Shown in pieces: positions 26,219 to 36,168 of a DNA stretch of 64,000 bases. Under the pieces are notes generated by a model. The model made no database searches. It was not told the origin of the DNA and saw only the letters and a list, made by a program, of their open reading frames with translations. The stretch spans positions 248,001 to 312,000 of the forward strand of contig CAJTEW010000001.1 of the NCBI GenBank assembly GCA_910575605.1. Direction: 5' to 3'. Each line of letters begins with the position of its first letter. Within the stretch, counting starts at the first letter, position 1. This stretch comes from Lachnospiraceae bacterium (GTDB lineage: Bacteria; Bacillota; Clostridia; Lachnospirales; Lachnospiraceae). The translations under genes and the position numbers were made by a program.

Positions 26219-27559
26219 TTATGACTCAGTCTCTATATCCAGCATATAATTTCTGGTTGTAACCCCGCTTACACGTCCGCCGCTGTTTACAAGGACTGCC
26301 TTAAACAAAGTTTCTCCCTCCGGCATATCAATAGGATCTGTGTACTTTGTGGAAGCTGTTGTCGGCTCTTCCCCGTTCATAGTATAATAGGCCTCGTATC
26401 CTTCCGGTACCTTGATTTCAATCTTCTGGGCACTCTCATACTGTCCTGTAGACGGCGCAATTGCCGGAGCATCCTCAATCGGAAATTCCACCACATATGT
26501 TTTTTCCACACTAAGGCTTGGAATTCCCCTTGTATCAACGGCTATAGCCCTCACAACATTTTCCCCCTCTGCAAGCTGTATCGGTCCAGTATATTTTGTG
26601 GACGACAACCCCGGCTCTGTGCCGTCTGTTGTATAATATACTGTATTTTCACCTGCAGACAGCTCTAACTGCTGGACATCATCATACACTTCACTGTCAT
26701 CTAAGTTATACTTTGGCTCCTCTATTATATAATCCTCAAGCTTTTTTCTGACACTGTCAGAAGCCTCATCAAGCAGCACTGGAATAGACATCTGGCGCTC
26801 TGCCTCAACAAAAAACTCAATGCATGCCTCATAGATACTTACATTCTTTGGCTGCTTTTCAATAACAGAGGCAAACAGTTTTTCCGCCTCATCAGCTTTT
26901 CCCTGGTTAAGGTATACCTTCGACAGACCGATATAAGCCTCTGCCTTCTTTTCATTTTTTGCTGCCGCCCTGAAAAAAAGCCCCTCTGCCATTCCATATT
27001 CCTTATTTTTCAGTGCATTATAGCCCTGATTTACGATTCCATTATAAGAATTCCGGTAAAGCATAATACAGGACACTATAACCGCAATTACAATAATTAT
27101 CAGTACACTAACAATTCTACGGCGCTTTTTCCGAAGCATTTCCTTCTTCCGATCTGCCTGACGGCGGCGCCTCTCACGTTCAAGGGCCTCTCTGTCCTGC
27201 ATACTCCGTGTATTCCGGCGCTCTCCAGTATTCCTTGCACCAGCCCTTCCCGTATTCTGGCGGTCTCTTATATTTCTCCCGGCAGTACTGCCTGTATTTG
27301 GGCGGCCTCCTGTGTTCCTTCCCGTATTCTGGCGGCCTCCTGTGTTTCTTCCTGTGTTTCGGCGCTCTCCGGTATTTCTTCCTGTATTCTGGCGGATACT
27401 TTCATCGTAGCCCCGTACTTCCCCACCGTCTATCTTTATCTGGGCAGTAAGCATATCCTCAAGTGGATTATAATCCGGAACAATAATTACTTCTTCGCCG
27501 CAGTTTTCACAAATTAATTCCCCTTCTGGTATTTCATATCCGCAATACCTGCACTTCAT
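26219..27559 (-). CDS. Membrane protein with zinc ribbon, Asn-Thr-Gly-rich repeat linker, TPR repeats and two chitobiase-C-terminal-like domains
   Basis: The 446 residues fall into five parts. Residues 3-22 form a zinc ribbon (CRYCGYE ... CENCGEE). Residues about 58-120 are a low-complexity linker of repeated RNTG(E/G)R units, strongly basic. One transmembrane helix follows at about 148-168. Then come TPR-like repeats (about 175-265; GYNALKNKEYGMAEGLFFRAA, AEAYIGLSKVYLNQGKADEA). The C terminus has two beta-sandwich repeats, each with YYT(T/N)DG(T/E)EP and a GE(N/T)-(V/L) motif, like the CHB_HEX_C domain. The orientation suggests zinc ribbon inside and TPR/beta domains outside. Role unknown. 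Confidence 0.85.
   Translation of the reverse strand: MKCRYCGYEIPEGELICENCGEEVIIVPDYNPLEDMLTAQIKIDGGEVRGYDESIRQNTGRNTGERRNTGRNTGGRQNTGRNTGGRPNTGSTAGRNIRDRQNTGRAGARNTGERRNTRSMQDREALERERRRRQADRKKEMLRKKRRRIVSVLIIIVIAVIVSCIMLYRNSYNGIVNQGYNALKNKEYGMAEGLFFRAAAKNEKKAEAYIGLSKVYLNQGKADEAEKLFASVIEKQPKNVSIYEACIEFFVEAERQMSIPVLLDEASDSVRKKLEDYIIEEPKYNLDDSEVYDDVQQLELSAGENTVYYTTDGTEPGLSSTKYTGPIQLAEGENVVRAIAVDTRGIPSLSVEKTYVVEFPIEDAPAIAPSTGQYESAQKIEIKVPEGYEAYYTMNGEEPTTASTKYTDPIDMPEGETLFKAVLVNSGGRVSGVTTRNYMLDIETES
27208..27400. repeat. Degenerate short tandem repeats coding the RNTGGR linker
   Basis: Imperfect 12-24-base units (variants of TATTCTGGCGG(T/C)CTCC on the plus strand) repeat about ten times inside the zinc-ribbon gene. 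Such tracts can change in number by slippage without losing the frame when the unit is a multiple of three. Confidence 0.65.
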
Positions 27560-27574
27560 TATCTCCCCTACCTC

Positions 27575-28414
27575 CTACTTTTCTGACGCAGCAACACAGT
27601 TTCGCATCAGCATGGCAATTGTCATCGGACCCACACCCCCGGGAACCGGTGTAACTGCACTGGCTTTCTCCTTCACATCTTCAAAATCAACATCACCGCA
27701 CAGGTGATTCTCCTCATCTCTGTGAATCCCCACATCTATCACTACTGCTCCCTCCTTTATATAATCAGCAGTGATAAACAAAGGCTTTCCCACAGCCACA
27801 ACCAGTATATCAGCCCGTTTTGTTATATCTTTTATATTCTTTGTGTGTGAATGGGCCACTGTCACTGTGCCGTTTTCCCTTAAAAGAAGAAGTGCGGCCG
27901 GCTTGCCGACAATGTTACTTCTTCCGACTACTACACATTCCTTCCCGTCTATAGAGATATCAGAACGCTTCAGAAGCTCAACAATCCCTGACGGTGTACA
28001 AGGAAGCATACCCTTCTCCCCTCTGCACATCCTTCCTGCACTTTCCGGGTGAAACCCATCTACATCCTTATTCGGACTGATGGCATTAATTACCTTCTTC
28101 TCACTCATATGCTTAGGAAGAGGAAGCTGGACAAGGATCCCTGTAACTTTCTCATTCTCATTTAGCTTCTCCACAAGTCCAATCAGCTCCTCCTCTGAGG
28201 CAGATTCATCTAACTCATAGGAAAGGGATTCTATTCCAACATATGCACAAGCCCTCTTTTTATTTCTTACATACACGGTTGATGCCGGATCATGCCCCAC
28301 CTGTATGACGGCAAGGCAGATTTCTCTTCCCCTGCTGCGAAGCTTATCTACGTCATATTTCACCTCATCCTTTATCTGGGCTGCAATTTTTTTACCGTCA
28401 ATCAACTGTGTCAT
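27575..28414 (-). CDS. folD: Bifunctional methylene-THF dehydrogenase / methenyl-THF cyclohydrolase FolD
   Basis: FolD interconverts 5,10-methylene-, 5,10-methenyl- and 10-formyl-tetrahydrofolate with NADP. The 279 residues include the active-site region YVRNKKRACAYVGI (catalytic Lys), the substrate motif ILVQLPLPKHM and the signature PCTPSGIVELL with GRSNIVGKP before the nucleotide fold, ending TPVPGGVGPMTIAML. Start chosen at ATG 28412-28414, which is 8 bases from the AAGGAG; an ATG two codons upstream is too close. It sits 12 bases after fhs, so the two C1 enzymes form an operon. Confidence 0.96.
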   Translation of the reverse strand: MTQLIDGKKIAAQIKDEVKYDVDKLRSRGREICLAVIQVGHDPASTVYVRNKKRACAYVGIESLSYELDESASEEELIGLVEKLNENEKVTGILVQLPLPKHMSEKKVINAISPNKDVDGFHPESAGRMCRGEKGMLPCTPSGIVELLKRSDISIDGKECVVVGRSNIVGKPAALLLLRENGTVTVAHSHTKNIKDITKRADILVVAVGKPLFITADYIKEGAVVIDVGIHRDEENHLCGDVDFEDVKEKASAVTPVPGGVGPMTIAMLMRNCVAASEK

Positions 28415-28426
28415 ATACATCTCTCC

Positions 28427-30097
28427 TTAAAATAATCCTGTAATGTTACCGTCCTCTGACACATCAATTCCATTTGCCGCAGGAACCTTCGGAAGCCCTG
28501 GCATAGTCATAATCGAACCTGTAATGGCAACAATAAATCCTGCACCTGCACTTACATACACTTCCCGGATCTTTACGTCAAAGTCCTTAGGCCTTCCAAG
28601 CTTTACAGCATCATCAGACAGTGAGTACTGCGTCTTGGCCATGCAGACTGGAAGCTCCCCAAATCCCATTGCTTCTATCTTGGCAAGCTGCTTTTTAGCA
28701 GCAGGCTCATATATAACTCCTTGTGCACCATAGATTTCCTTTGCAACTGTCTCAATCTTTTCTTCAAGAGAAAGCTCGTCGGCGTATAAGGGATGGAAAT
28801 GGCTTTCCTTTGTTTCCAGTGTATCAAGCACCTTCTTAGCAAGGCTCACACCGCCTTCGCCGCCCTTTGCCCATACCTCTGCAAGAGCAAATTCACAGCC
28901 CTTATCCTCGCAGAATTTACGTACAAACTCATACTCGGCCTGCGTATCTGAAACAAAGGAATTTAAGGCAACTACAACAGGCACGCCGTATTTCTGTATA
29001 TTTTCAATATGCTTCTCAAGATTTACAATTCCATTTGCAAGTGCCTCAAGGTTCTCATTCTCAAGCTCTGCACGTGGTACCCCGCCGTTATACTTAAGTG
29101 CTCGGACAGTTGCAACAAGGACAACTGCATCAGGCTTAAGTCCTGCCTTTCTGCACTTAATATCAAAGAATTTCTCAGCACCCAAATCTGCACCGAAGCC
29201 AGCCTCTGTAATCGTAATATCGCTCATCTTAAGCGCCATTTTAGTTGCACGCACACTGTTGCAGCCGTGGGCAATATTAGCAAAAGGACCGCCATGTACA
29301 AGCGCCGGCGTGTGTTCTAGTGTCTGGATAATATTCGGCTTAATAGCATCCTTAAGAAGTGCTGTCATGGCACCTGTAGCCTGAAGGTCATCTGCTGTAA
29401 CAGGATTTCCCTCAAAATTATATGCCACAACAATCTTCCCAAGTCTTCTTTTTAAGTCCTGAAGATCATCTGCAAGGCAGAGGACAGCCATGATCTCAGA
29501 AGCGACTGTAATAACAAAATGATCCTCTCTTACCATTCCGTCCATCTTGCTTCCAAGGCCGACTACAATATTTCTTAAATTTCTGTCATTCATATCAAGG
29601 CAGCGTTTCCATACTACCTGTCTTGGATCTATCTGAAGGGCATTCCCCTGCTGAATATGATTATCAAGGAGTGCAGCCAGCAGATTATTTGCAGAAGTAA
29701 TCGCATGGAAATCTCCTGTAAAGTGGAGATTTAAATCCTCCATAGGTACGACCTGTGAATATCCTCCTCCTGCTGCTCCTCCTTTGATTCCAAAACATGG
29801 TCCAAGGGATGGCTCTCTTAAGGCTATTACCGCCTTCTTATTAAGCCTTGCCATTGCCTGGCCAAGACCGACGGTAACAGTTGTCTTTCCTTCTCCTGCC
29901 GGTGTCGGGTTTATAGCAGTGACAAGTACAAGCTTTCCGTCCGGATTATCCTTTATATCTTCCCACAGTTCATCGGAAAGCTTAGCTTTATATTTCCCAT
30001 AAAACTCTAACTGTTCCTCTTTAATTCCTAATTTTAACGCTACCTCTTTAATATGCAGCATGCTTGCTTCCTGTGCTATCTGGATGTCTGTTTTCAT
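28427..30097 (-). CDS. fhs: Formate-tetrahydrofolate ligase
   Basis: Fhs makes 10-formyl-THF from formate, THF and ATP, feeding purine synthesis and, in acetogens, the methyl branch of the Wood-Ljungdahl pathway. From the ATG at 30095-30097 it is 556 residues, the standard length. The P-loop is [14 protein letters not shown], and other landmarks are [20 protein letters not shown] and the C-terminal [13 protein letters not shown]. The frame is open 12 codons further upstream, but the extra residues are not family-like. It lies 35 bases after ftsK and directly before folD. Confidence 0.97.
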   Translation of the reverse strand: MKTDIQIAQEASMLHIKEVALKLGIKEEQLEFYGKYKAKLSDELWEDIKDNPDGKLVLVTAINPTPAGEGKTTVTVGLGQAMARLNKKAVIALREPSLGPCFGIKGGAAGGGYSQVVPMEDLNLHFTGDFHAITSANNLLAALLDNHIQQGNALQIDPRQVVWKRCLDMNDRNLRNIVVGLGSKMDGMVREDHFVITVASEIMAVLCLADDLQDLKRRLGKIVVAYNFEGNPVTADDLQATGAMTALLKDAIKPNIIQTLEHTPALVHGGPFANIAHGCNSVRATKMALKMSDITITEAGFGADLGAEKFFDIKCRKAGLKPDAVVLVATVRALKYNGGVPRAELENENLEALANGIVNLEKHIENIQKYGVPVVVALNSFVSDTQAEYEFVRKFCEDKGCEFALAEVWAKGGEGGVSLAKKVLDTLETKESHFHPLYADELSLEEKIETVAKEIYGAQGVIYEPAAKKQLAKIEAMGFGELPVCMAKTQYSLSDDAVKLGRPKDFDVKIREVYVSAGAGFIVAITGSIMTMPGLPKVPAANGIDVSEDGNITGLF

Positions 30098-30132
30098 TGC
30101 CTTTACGTTCTCCTTTCTTATGCCGTGCATCA

Positions 30133-32499
30133 CTACTCTTTTGTTACATATTGCTCAAATTCCTCAGGTGTCATCAGAATTTTTCTTGGCTTTGTGCCTT
30201 CCTCTCCTCCCACAACACCCGCCTCACAAAGCTGATCCATAATTCTGGCAGCCCTGTTAAAGCCAATCTTAAATGAACGCTGCAGCATTCCGATGGATGC
30301 CTTTTCTTTATCTATAATAAGGCGGCCTGCATCTGCAAAATACACGTCGCGTTCATCCCCTTCAGAGCCTTCTGTCCCCTTTGTTCCTACATTTGCCGTA
30401 TTCACATGGGTAACAATCTCATCGTCGTACACAGCATCCCCGTTATTATGTATCAGATAATCTACCACATCCTGGACTTCCTTATCTGACACAAAAGACC
30501 CCTGAACTCTGGCCGGCTTCTGGTAGCCTGCCGGATAGAACAGCATATCACCCTTTCCAAGAAGCTTTTCCGCCCCATTCATATCAATGATGGTCCGGGA
30601 ATCTACTCCTGATGATACAGAAAATGCAATTCTCGACGGCATATTTGCCTTAATAAGGCCTGTAATGACATTGACTGACGGACGCTGGGTGGCGATGACA
30701 AGATGAATTCCTGCTGCTCTTGCAAGCTGTGCAAGACGGCAGATTGCCTCTTCAACTTCACCGGAGGCCACCATCATAAGATCCGCCAGCTCATCCACAA
30801 TTACAACTATCTGGGGCATAAGGGCCGGCTTGTCCTCTTCTATATCCGGCATTCTTTTTACCTTGTCATTATACCCCTTCATATCTCTTACGGAATGCTC
30901 CGCAAATTCCTGATACCTGCGGGTCATCTCTGCAACTGCCCAGTTAAGTGCGCCTGCCGCCTTCTTCGGATCTGTCACTACCGGAATCATAAGATGAGGA
31001 ATACCATTATATACGCTTAACTCCACTACCTTCGGATCAATCATAATAAGCTTGACCTCCTCCGGCGACGCTTTATAGAGAATACTCATAATTAGTGTAT
31101 TAATACAGACAGATTTCCCGGAGCCTGTAGCCCCCGCTATCAGAACATGGGGCATTTTGGCAATATCAGCTACAACAGCCTTGCCTCCGATATCCTTACC
31201 TGCTGCAAATGCAATCTTTGATGTATTTTCCTTAAATTCCTTTGATTCTAATAAGTCCCTTAGCATAACCGCTGAATTTTCCTTATTCGGAACCTCAATG
31301 CCAACCGCTGCTTTTCCTGGGATCGGCGCCTCAATACGAATATCCGCCGCTGCAAGGTTCAGCTTAATATCATCGGCAAGCCCTACAATCTTGCTTACCT
31401 TTACACCCATCTCCGGCTGTAGCTCATATCTTGTCACTGATGGACCGCAGCTTACATTTGTCACAGTAACATTAACTCCAAAGTTCTGAAGAATCTGCTG
31501 AAGCTTCATGGCAGTCTCACGAAGAGATGCGTCTGATTCTCCTTTTGACTTACTTCCCTTTTTAAGGAGAGATAAAGGCGGAAGCTCATATTTCTTTTTA
31601 GGTTTATTCTCTGCCTGCGCTAAGGAGGCCGCCCCTGATATTTCTTCTTCTATTGCGGCAGCCTCTGCCTCCTTAGACGCTTTCACAGCTTTTACCGTTC
31701 CCGGCTTTTCACAGGTCTCTTCCTCCTCAAATAAAAGAGCTGACTCTCCCCGGTTAATCACAAATTCAGGCTGCACGGCTATAGGCTTCTCCTTCACTTC
31801 TTCTGGTTTCTTTTTGGCAGTCTCTGCTTCTACAGGCTCTGCTTTAATCTCCTTCATTTCCGGAGATTTCTTTAAAATTGTAGTGTCAAAAGACACTCCC
31901 TCTATATGACGTTCACTCCTCTTCTTTCCTTCGCCCTGCTTCTCTTTCCTGATTCTTGAAGTCTCCTGCTTTCTTCTTACGTCCTCTCTTGCCTTACTAT
32001 ATGCCTTTCCACCGTGCTTCTTAACGCCCTTAAGGGCCGACTTTCCTGTAACGATTATCAAACATATTATCATACTGACAATAACAACCACATATGTACC
32101 GATTACCCCGATAGCCGGCACAAGAAGTCTTGTAACAAGACTTCCCAAAAATCCGCCCTCTTCACATACAAGCTCAAAAAAGGTACAGACAAGAACTGTA
32201 AGGATACATCCTGCTGCTGTCTTTACATATGCGGTAAGATTGCCTTTATTAGATATAATAAAGGCAACTGCCCCAAATAAAATAAATGGCACCATATAAG
32301 CAACCCAGCCAAAAATATCCATAAGCACAGAAGCGGCAAATGCCCCTGCCTTCCCGCCGAGTCCGAAATTACTGATTAATAAAAGAATACTGACGGCAAG
32401 TGTCAGCCATATAAAAATCTCATCTCCAAGAAAGCTTTGTTCTGGTGCTGTCTTCTTCGTCTGCCTGGTACTTTTCTTTCTTTTTGATTTAGAAGCCAT
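30133..32499 (-). CDS. FtsK/SpoIIIE-type DNA translocase
   Basis: A 788-residue membrane-anchored motor that pumps chromosomal DNA through the septum or, in sporulating cells, into the forespore. N-terminal helices at about 28-165 (four membrane segments), a charged linker (about 170-320), then the RecA-like motor with Walker [10 protein letters not shown] (near residue 445) and Walker [16 protein letters not shown]. The final 65 residues are the winged-helix gamma domain ([22 protein letters not shown]) that reads KOPS/SRS sequences. The tepA gene next to it repeats the arrangement seen around spoIIIE in Bacillus. Confidence 0.95.
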   Translation of the reverse strand: MASKSKRKKSTRQTKKTAPEQSFLGDEIFIWLTLAVSILLLISNFGLGGKAGAFAASVLMDIFGWVAYMVPFILFGAVAFIISNKGNLTAYVKTAAGCILTVLVCTFFELVCEEGGFLGSLVTRLLVPAIGVIGTYVVVIVSMIICLIIVTGKSALKGVKKHGGKAYSKAREDVRRKQETSRIRKEKQGEGKKRSERHIEGVSFDTTILKKSPEMKEIKAEPVEAETAKKKPEEVKEKPIAVQPEFVINRGESALLFEEEETCEKPGTVKAVKASKEAEAAAIEEEISGAASLAQAENKPKKKYELPPLSLLKKGSKSKGESDASLRETAMKLQQILQNFGVNVTVTNVSCGPSVTRYELQPEMGVKVSKIVGLADDIKLNLAAADIRIEAPIPGKAAVGIEVPNKENSAVMLRDLLESKEFKENTSKIAFAAGKDIGGKAVVADIAKMPHVLIAGATGSGKSVCINTLIMSILYKASPEEVKLIMIDPKVVELSVYNGIPHLMIPVVTDPKKAAGALNWAVAEMTRRYQEFAEHSVRDMKGYNDKVKRMPDIEEDKPALMPQIVVIVDELADLMMVASGEVEEAICRLAQLARAAGIHLVIATQRPSVNVITGLIKANMPSRIAFSVSSGVDSRTIIDMNGAEKLLGKGDMLFYPAGYQKPARVQGSFVSDKEVQDVVDYLIHNNGDAVYDDEIVTHVNTANVGTKGTEGSEGDERDVYFADAGRLIIDKEKASIGMLQRSFKIGFNRAARIMDQLCEAGVVGGEEGTKPRKILMTPEEFEQYVTKE

Positions 32500-32542
32500 G
32501 CTCTCTCCCCCTTATTAATTAGAACATACTGATAATAGTATA

Positions 32543-33250
32543 TCATTTTAAAGGAGCACTGTCATTACCTAATTTTTTTTCGTCAATCATTTCATGCAGT
32601 TTTTGGAGTGCATCACTCATTCCTCCCACCTCATCAATCAGTCCTTCCGCCACTGCCTCCTGTCCTTCAAGAAGAGTACCTACATCCTTGACAAGCTCTG
32701 TCGGATTCAGCATAAGCTTCTCTACCCGCTCTTTTTTCATCTTAGAATGTTTTGCCAGGAATCCGGTGATTCTATCCTGGGTGCGTATCATATTCTGAAG
32801 ACTCTGCTTCACTCCGATAAACATTCCGTTAGAGCGCACCGGATGTATAATCATTGTTCCTGTCGGCACGATAAAGGAGTACTGTGCTGCCACTGCAAGA
32901 GGCCCGCCGATAGAATGACTCCCTCCAAGTACAAGTGATACAGTGGGCTTACTTAAGGACGCTATCATCTCTGCAATCGAAAGTCCTGCTTCTACATCTC
33001 CCCCCATAGTGTGCAAAAGGATTAAAAGCCCATCTATCTCCTCACTGTCCTCGATCTCCGCAAGCATAGGAAGAAGATGCTCATATTTTGTCGCTTTCGT
33101 GCTTCCTGATACCGCCTCATGCCCCTCGATTTCCCCGATAATTGTAAGAAGCTTGATTTTATTGCGTCTATTGTTCTCTTCAAGACTTATACTTCCCATT
33201 TCCTTAATCTGTTCCTGTTTCTCTTCTTCATTTTTCTGCTTTTCTTCCAT
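32543..33250 (-). CDS. tepA: ClpP/crotonase-superfamily serine protease TepA (YmfB-like)
   Basis: A 235-residue ClpP-fold protein. The active-site motif is VLGGSHSIGGPLAV with Ser113 as nucleophile; the LLHTMGGDVEAGLSIAEMI segment shapes the oxyanion hole and the catalytic His would be in IIHPVRSNG. B. subtilis TepA has been linked to protein export and sits next to spoIIIE, as here. The frame is open to 33268, but the ATG at 33248-33250 has GGAGGT 9 bases upstream and is the better start. The upstream stem-loop at 33256-33292 contains that ribosome site. Confidence 0.88.
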   Translation of the reverse strand: MEEKQKNEEEKQEQIKEMGSISLEENNRRNKIKLLTIIGEIEGHEAVSGSTKATKYEHLLPMLAEIEDSEEIDGLLILLHTMGGDVEAGLSIAEMIASLSKPTVSLVLGGSHSIGGPLAVAAQYSFIVPTGTMIIHPVRSNGMFIGVKQSLQNMIRTQDRITGFLAKHSKMKKERVEKLMLNPTELVKDVGTLLEGQEAVAEGLIDEVGGMSDALQKLHEMIDEKKLGNDSAPLK

Positions 33251-33255
33251 ACACA

Positions 33256-33292
33256 AAAACACCTCCATACATCTTTAGTATGGAAGTGTTTT
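33256..33292 (-). terminator. Stem-loop after metY, containing the tepA ribosome site
   Basis: 15-base arms, 33256-33270 and 33278-33292, pair with one mismatch; loop of 7. On the minus strand a short T run follows the second arm, so it can end metY transcripts. The second arm holds GGAGGTG, the tepA Shine-Dalgarno. Confidence 0.6.
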
Positions 33293-33299
33293 CCCTATT

Positions 33300-34580
33300 T
33301 TATACCTGCTCTAATGCCTGTTTTAAATCAGAAATAATATCGTCAATACTCTCGATCCCCACACTGAAGCGAATCAGATCTGGCTGTACTCCTGCTTCCT
33401 TAAGCTCTTTGTCGTTCATCTGGCGGTGGGTATGGCTTGCCGGATGAAGCACACAGCTTCTTGCATCTGCAACATGTGTTACAATTGCAATCATCTTCAA
33501 GCTGTCCATCATCCTTACCGCAGCCTCCCGGCCTCCCTTTAATCCAAAGGTAAGAACACCACACGTACCATCCGGCATATACTTCTTAGCCAGCTTATAA
33601 TATTTATCACCTGGAAGAGACGGACATCTTACCCACGCTACCTTCTCATGGCCTTTTAAATACTCTGCTGCCTTTAACGCATTGGCACAATGTCTTTCCA
33701 TGCGAAGGTGCAGTGTCTCAAGCCCAAGGTTTAAAAGGAACGCATTCTGTGGAGACTGGATGGAGCCTAAGTCTCTCATAAGCTGCGCGGTTGCCTTTGT
33801 AATATAGGCTCCTTTTCCGAACTTCTGTGTATATATGATTCCGTGGTAAGTCTCGTCCGGGCTCGTAAGGCCTGGAAATTTCTCTGCATGGGCCTCCCAG
33901 TCAAAATTACCGCTGTCAACAATTGCACCGCCTACACAGGATGCATGTCCATCCATATATTTTGTGGTAGAATGTGTCACGATATCTGCTCCCCACTCAA
34001 AGGGTCTCAAATTAATCGGTGTCGCAAATGTATTATCCACTATAAACGGAACTCCATGCCTGTGCGCTGCCTCTGCAAATTTTTCAAAATCAAGAACAAC
34101 TAGAGCCGGGTTAGCAATAGTCTCTCCGAATACAGCCTTTGTATTACTCTTAAATGCTGCCTCTAATTCCTCACTGGTACAGTCCGGATCTACAAAGTCT
34201 GCCTCAACACCCATTCTGCGGATAGTATGGGCATACAGGTTATATGTACCGCCGTACAGAGCCGAGGCACATACAATATGGTCACCTGCCTCTACAATAT
34301 TCATAATTGCATAAAAATTCGCAGCCTGCCCTGAGGAAGTAAGCATAGCTGCCGCGCCTCCCTCCAAATCACAGATTTTGGCTGCCACTGCGTCATTGGT
34401 AGGATTCTGAAGCCTTGTGTAAAAATATCCGGACTCCTCTAAATCAAAAAGCCTTCCCATCTGCTCACTGCTTGAATATTTGAAGGTGGTACTCTGATAA
34501 ATAGGAATCACCCTCGCCTCTCCGTTTCCCGGCTCATAGCCAGACTGGATACATTTTGTTTCAGTCTTATAGTTACTCAC
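33300..34580 (-). CDS. metY: O-acetylhomoserine sulfhydrylase / aminocarboxypropyltransferase
   Basis: This PLP enzyme converts O-acetylhomoserine and sulfide (or methanethiol) to homocysteine (or methionine). At 426 residues it has the length of MetY rather than the ~380 of cystathionine gamma-synthases. Lys207 in THSTTKYMDGH binds PLP; YTRLQNPTND and SSGQAANFYAI are other family motifs. It stands 12 bases after the CFI-box protein gene and ends at the stem-loop before tepA. I saw no SAM riboswitch or S-box in front of it. Confidence 0.94.
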   Translation of the reverse strand: MSNYKTETKCIQSGYEPGNGEARVIPIYQSTTFKYSSSEQMGRLFDLEESGYFYTRLQNPTNDAVAAKICDLEGGAAAMLTSSGQAANFYAIMNIVEAGDHIVCASALYGGTYNLYAHTIRRMGVEADFVDPDCTSEELEAAFKSNTKAVFGETIANPALVVLDFEKFAEAAHRHGVPFIVDNTFATPINLRPFEWGADIVTHSTTKYMDGHASCVGGAIVDSGNFDWEAHAEKFPGLTSPDETYHGIIYTQKFGKGAYITKATAQLMRDLGSIQSPQNAFLLNLGLETLHLRMERHCANALKAAEYLKGHEKVAWVRCPSLPGDKYYKLAKKYMPDGTCGVLTFGLKGGREAAVRMMDSLKMIAIVTHVADARSCVLHPASHTHRQMNDKELKEAGVQPDLIRFSVGIESIDDIISDLKQALEQV

Positions 34581-34592
34581 GTACTTACCTCC

Positions 34593-35357
34593 TTAATTAT
34601 ATAAATATTTTTCCTGTAATCCCTGCACCATATCGATATAGACACGCTTACATTCTTCATACTTTTTCTCTTCTATATATGAGACGCATATAGACAGATA
34701 ATTTCTATAAAGCTGTTCATATATCCAGGATACATCCCGGCACATCTCCAAAACCTTTACAAGGTAAGGAGCTGTATCATAATATTCTTCCACAAGCCTT
34801 CTCCCCTCACTTGAAGAAAGAAGATATGTATCTCTGTATCTACGTAGCATCATAAGCTCATAGCAGTCATCTCTTTTTCCCTGATATCTGCAGACTGCCG
34901 TCGTAATATAGCACAGCCCTGACTTAAAGCCCCCTGCAATCGTCTCATAGGAAGAGATGCTAAGAGTAAGAGAATTCATCTTCTTTTCGTTCCACCGCTC
35001 TATCATCCTGGCCGCAAGCCTCTCACAGTTTTCCTCCTTCGTATAAGTAAGAACTGGCACTATATAGACTACCATGTTCATATTATAATCAATGGAAGTC
35101 CGCTCCCTTTTCATCTTTGGAACAGTTTTAAGCCTATCATAGGCATGGCTTGGAAGTACATCTGAAAGCTCCTCTATCACCTGCATCCTTTCTTCCTCTG
35201 TCTTTCCCTCACACAGAGCGGAAATATCAGAGATAACTCCCTTATATTTCTCATATGCCTGTTCAAAAACACCCTGATAGGTCTTTCTTTTAAACGAACC
35301 CACCTTGGGGAGCATCCCGTCAAACAGACTTAATAATTCTTCTTTTACCTTATCCAT
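34593..35357 (-). CDS. Protein of unknown function with a CFI-box-like motif
   Basis: A 254-residue soluble protein with a helical N-terminal half and, at about residues 150-205, a Cys-Tyr-Ile-Thr-Thr-Ala start followed by LMMLRRYRDTYLLSSSEGR and VEEYYDTAPYLVKVLE. This resembles the short CFI-box-CTERM sequence found at the ends of many otherwise unrelated bacterial proteins, whose function is unknown. Here the motif is internal, followed by about 50 helical residues. It is 15 bases downstream of yebC and 12 bases before metY, so it is probably co-transcribed with both. Confidence 0.75.
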   Translation of the reverse strand: MDKVKEELLSLFDGMLPKVGSFKRKTYQGVFEQAYEKYKGVISDISALCEGKTEEERMQVIEELSDVLPSHAYDRLKTVPKMKRERTSIDYNMNMVVYIVPVLTYTKEENCERLAARMIERWNEKKMNSLTLSISSYETIAGGFKSGLCYITTAVCRYQGKRDDCYELMMLRRYRDTYLLSSSEGRRLVEEYYDTAPYLVKVLEMCRDVSWIYEQLYRNYLSICVSYIEEKKYEECKRVYIDMVQGLQEKYLYN

Positions 35358-35372
35358 CTATGTCCCCCGCTG

Positions 35373-36104
35373 TTACTCGTCCCAGTTGTGATATACATTC
35401 TGCACATCATCATCGTCGTCCAGCATATCCAAAGTTTTCTGAATACCTGCGATATCCTTCTCGTCCGTAAGCTCTACATAAGTTTGGGGAATCATGGTGA
35501 CCTCAGCCGCTGCCATAGGAATACCGGCCTCCTCCAGTGTCTGCCTCACAGCGCTGAATTCTTCCGGAGAGGTAAGAATCTCATAGCTGTCCTCTTCCTC
35601 TTTAAAATCCTCTGCTCCTGCATCCAAAGCAGTCATCATGAGCTCGTCTGCATCACAAACATACTCTTCCTTATCAATAACAATCTGTCCCTTTTTGTCA
35701 AACATAAAGGATACACAGCCGGGAGTTCCCACATTCCCTTTTCCCTTTGTAAATGCATTCTTTACATTCGTAGCAGTACGGTTTCTGTTATCTGTAAGAG
35801 CCTCCACGATAATTGCCGTGCCGTTAGGCCCATATCCTTCATATGTAATATATTCGTAATTCGCCGCATTCGCATCTGTATCCGCCTTCTTGATGTTTCT
35901 GTCAATCGTATCATTAGGCATATTATTTGCCTTTGCCTTGGCAATGACATCGCGGAGCCTGCTGTTATTAGCTGGATCTGCACTTCCGCCCTCTTTTACT
36001 GCAACCGCCAGCTCTTTTCCGATTTTTGTAAATATCTTTCCCTTTGCGGCGTCATTTTTTTCCTTTTTATGCTTAATATTTGCAAATTTTGAATGTCCTG
36101 ACAT
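35373..36104 (-). CDS. yebC: YebC/TACO1-family protein
   Basis: A 243-residue member of the YebC/PmpR family. Start [20 protein letters not shown], then [24 protein letters not shown] and [22 protein letters not shown] are signature blocks; the C-terminal part is the acidic TACO1 domain ending in [15 protein letters not shown]. The family was long called a transcription regulator, but more recent work ties it to relief of ribosome stalling on difficult sequences such as polyproline. An AGAGGAAG ribosome site precedes the ATG. It heads the group yebC, CFI-box gene, metY. Confidence 0.95.
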   Translation of the reverse strand: MSGHSKFANIKHKKEKNDAAKGKIFTKIGKELAVAVKEGGSADPANNSRLRDVIAKAKANNMPNDTIDRNIKKADTDANAANYEYITYEGYGPNGTAIIVEALTDNRNRTATNVKNAFTKGKGNVGTPGCVSFMFDKKGQIVIDKEEYVCDADELMMTALDAGAEDFKEEEDSYEILTSPEEFSAVRQTLEEAGIPMAAAEVTMIPQTYVELTDEKDIAGIQKTLDMLDDDDDVQNVYHNWDE

Positions 36105-36168
36105 ATTTCTTAAGCTTCCTCTCTTTATCTTTTTTCCATTTTTTTAACACTTATCCATTCTAGCACGC

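Noticed and set aside
27208-27400. CRISPR-like array
   Set aside because: The repeats are short, degenerate, in frame and code a low-complexity protein linker; there are no uniform spacers and no cas genes.
35388-36092. A 234-codon plus-strand frame inside yebC
   Set aside because: It is antisense to a clear family protein, has a Cys/His-rich composition typical of shadow frames and no ribosome site.
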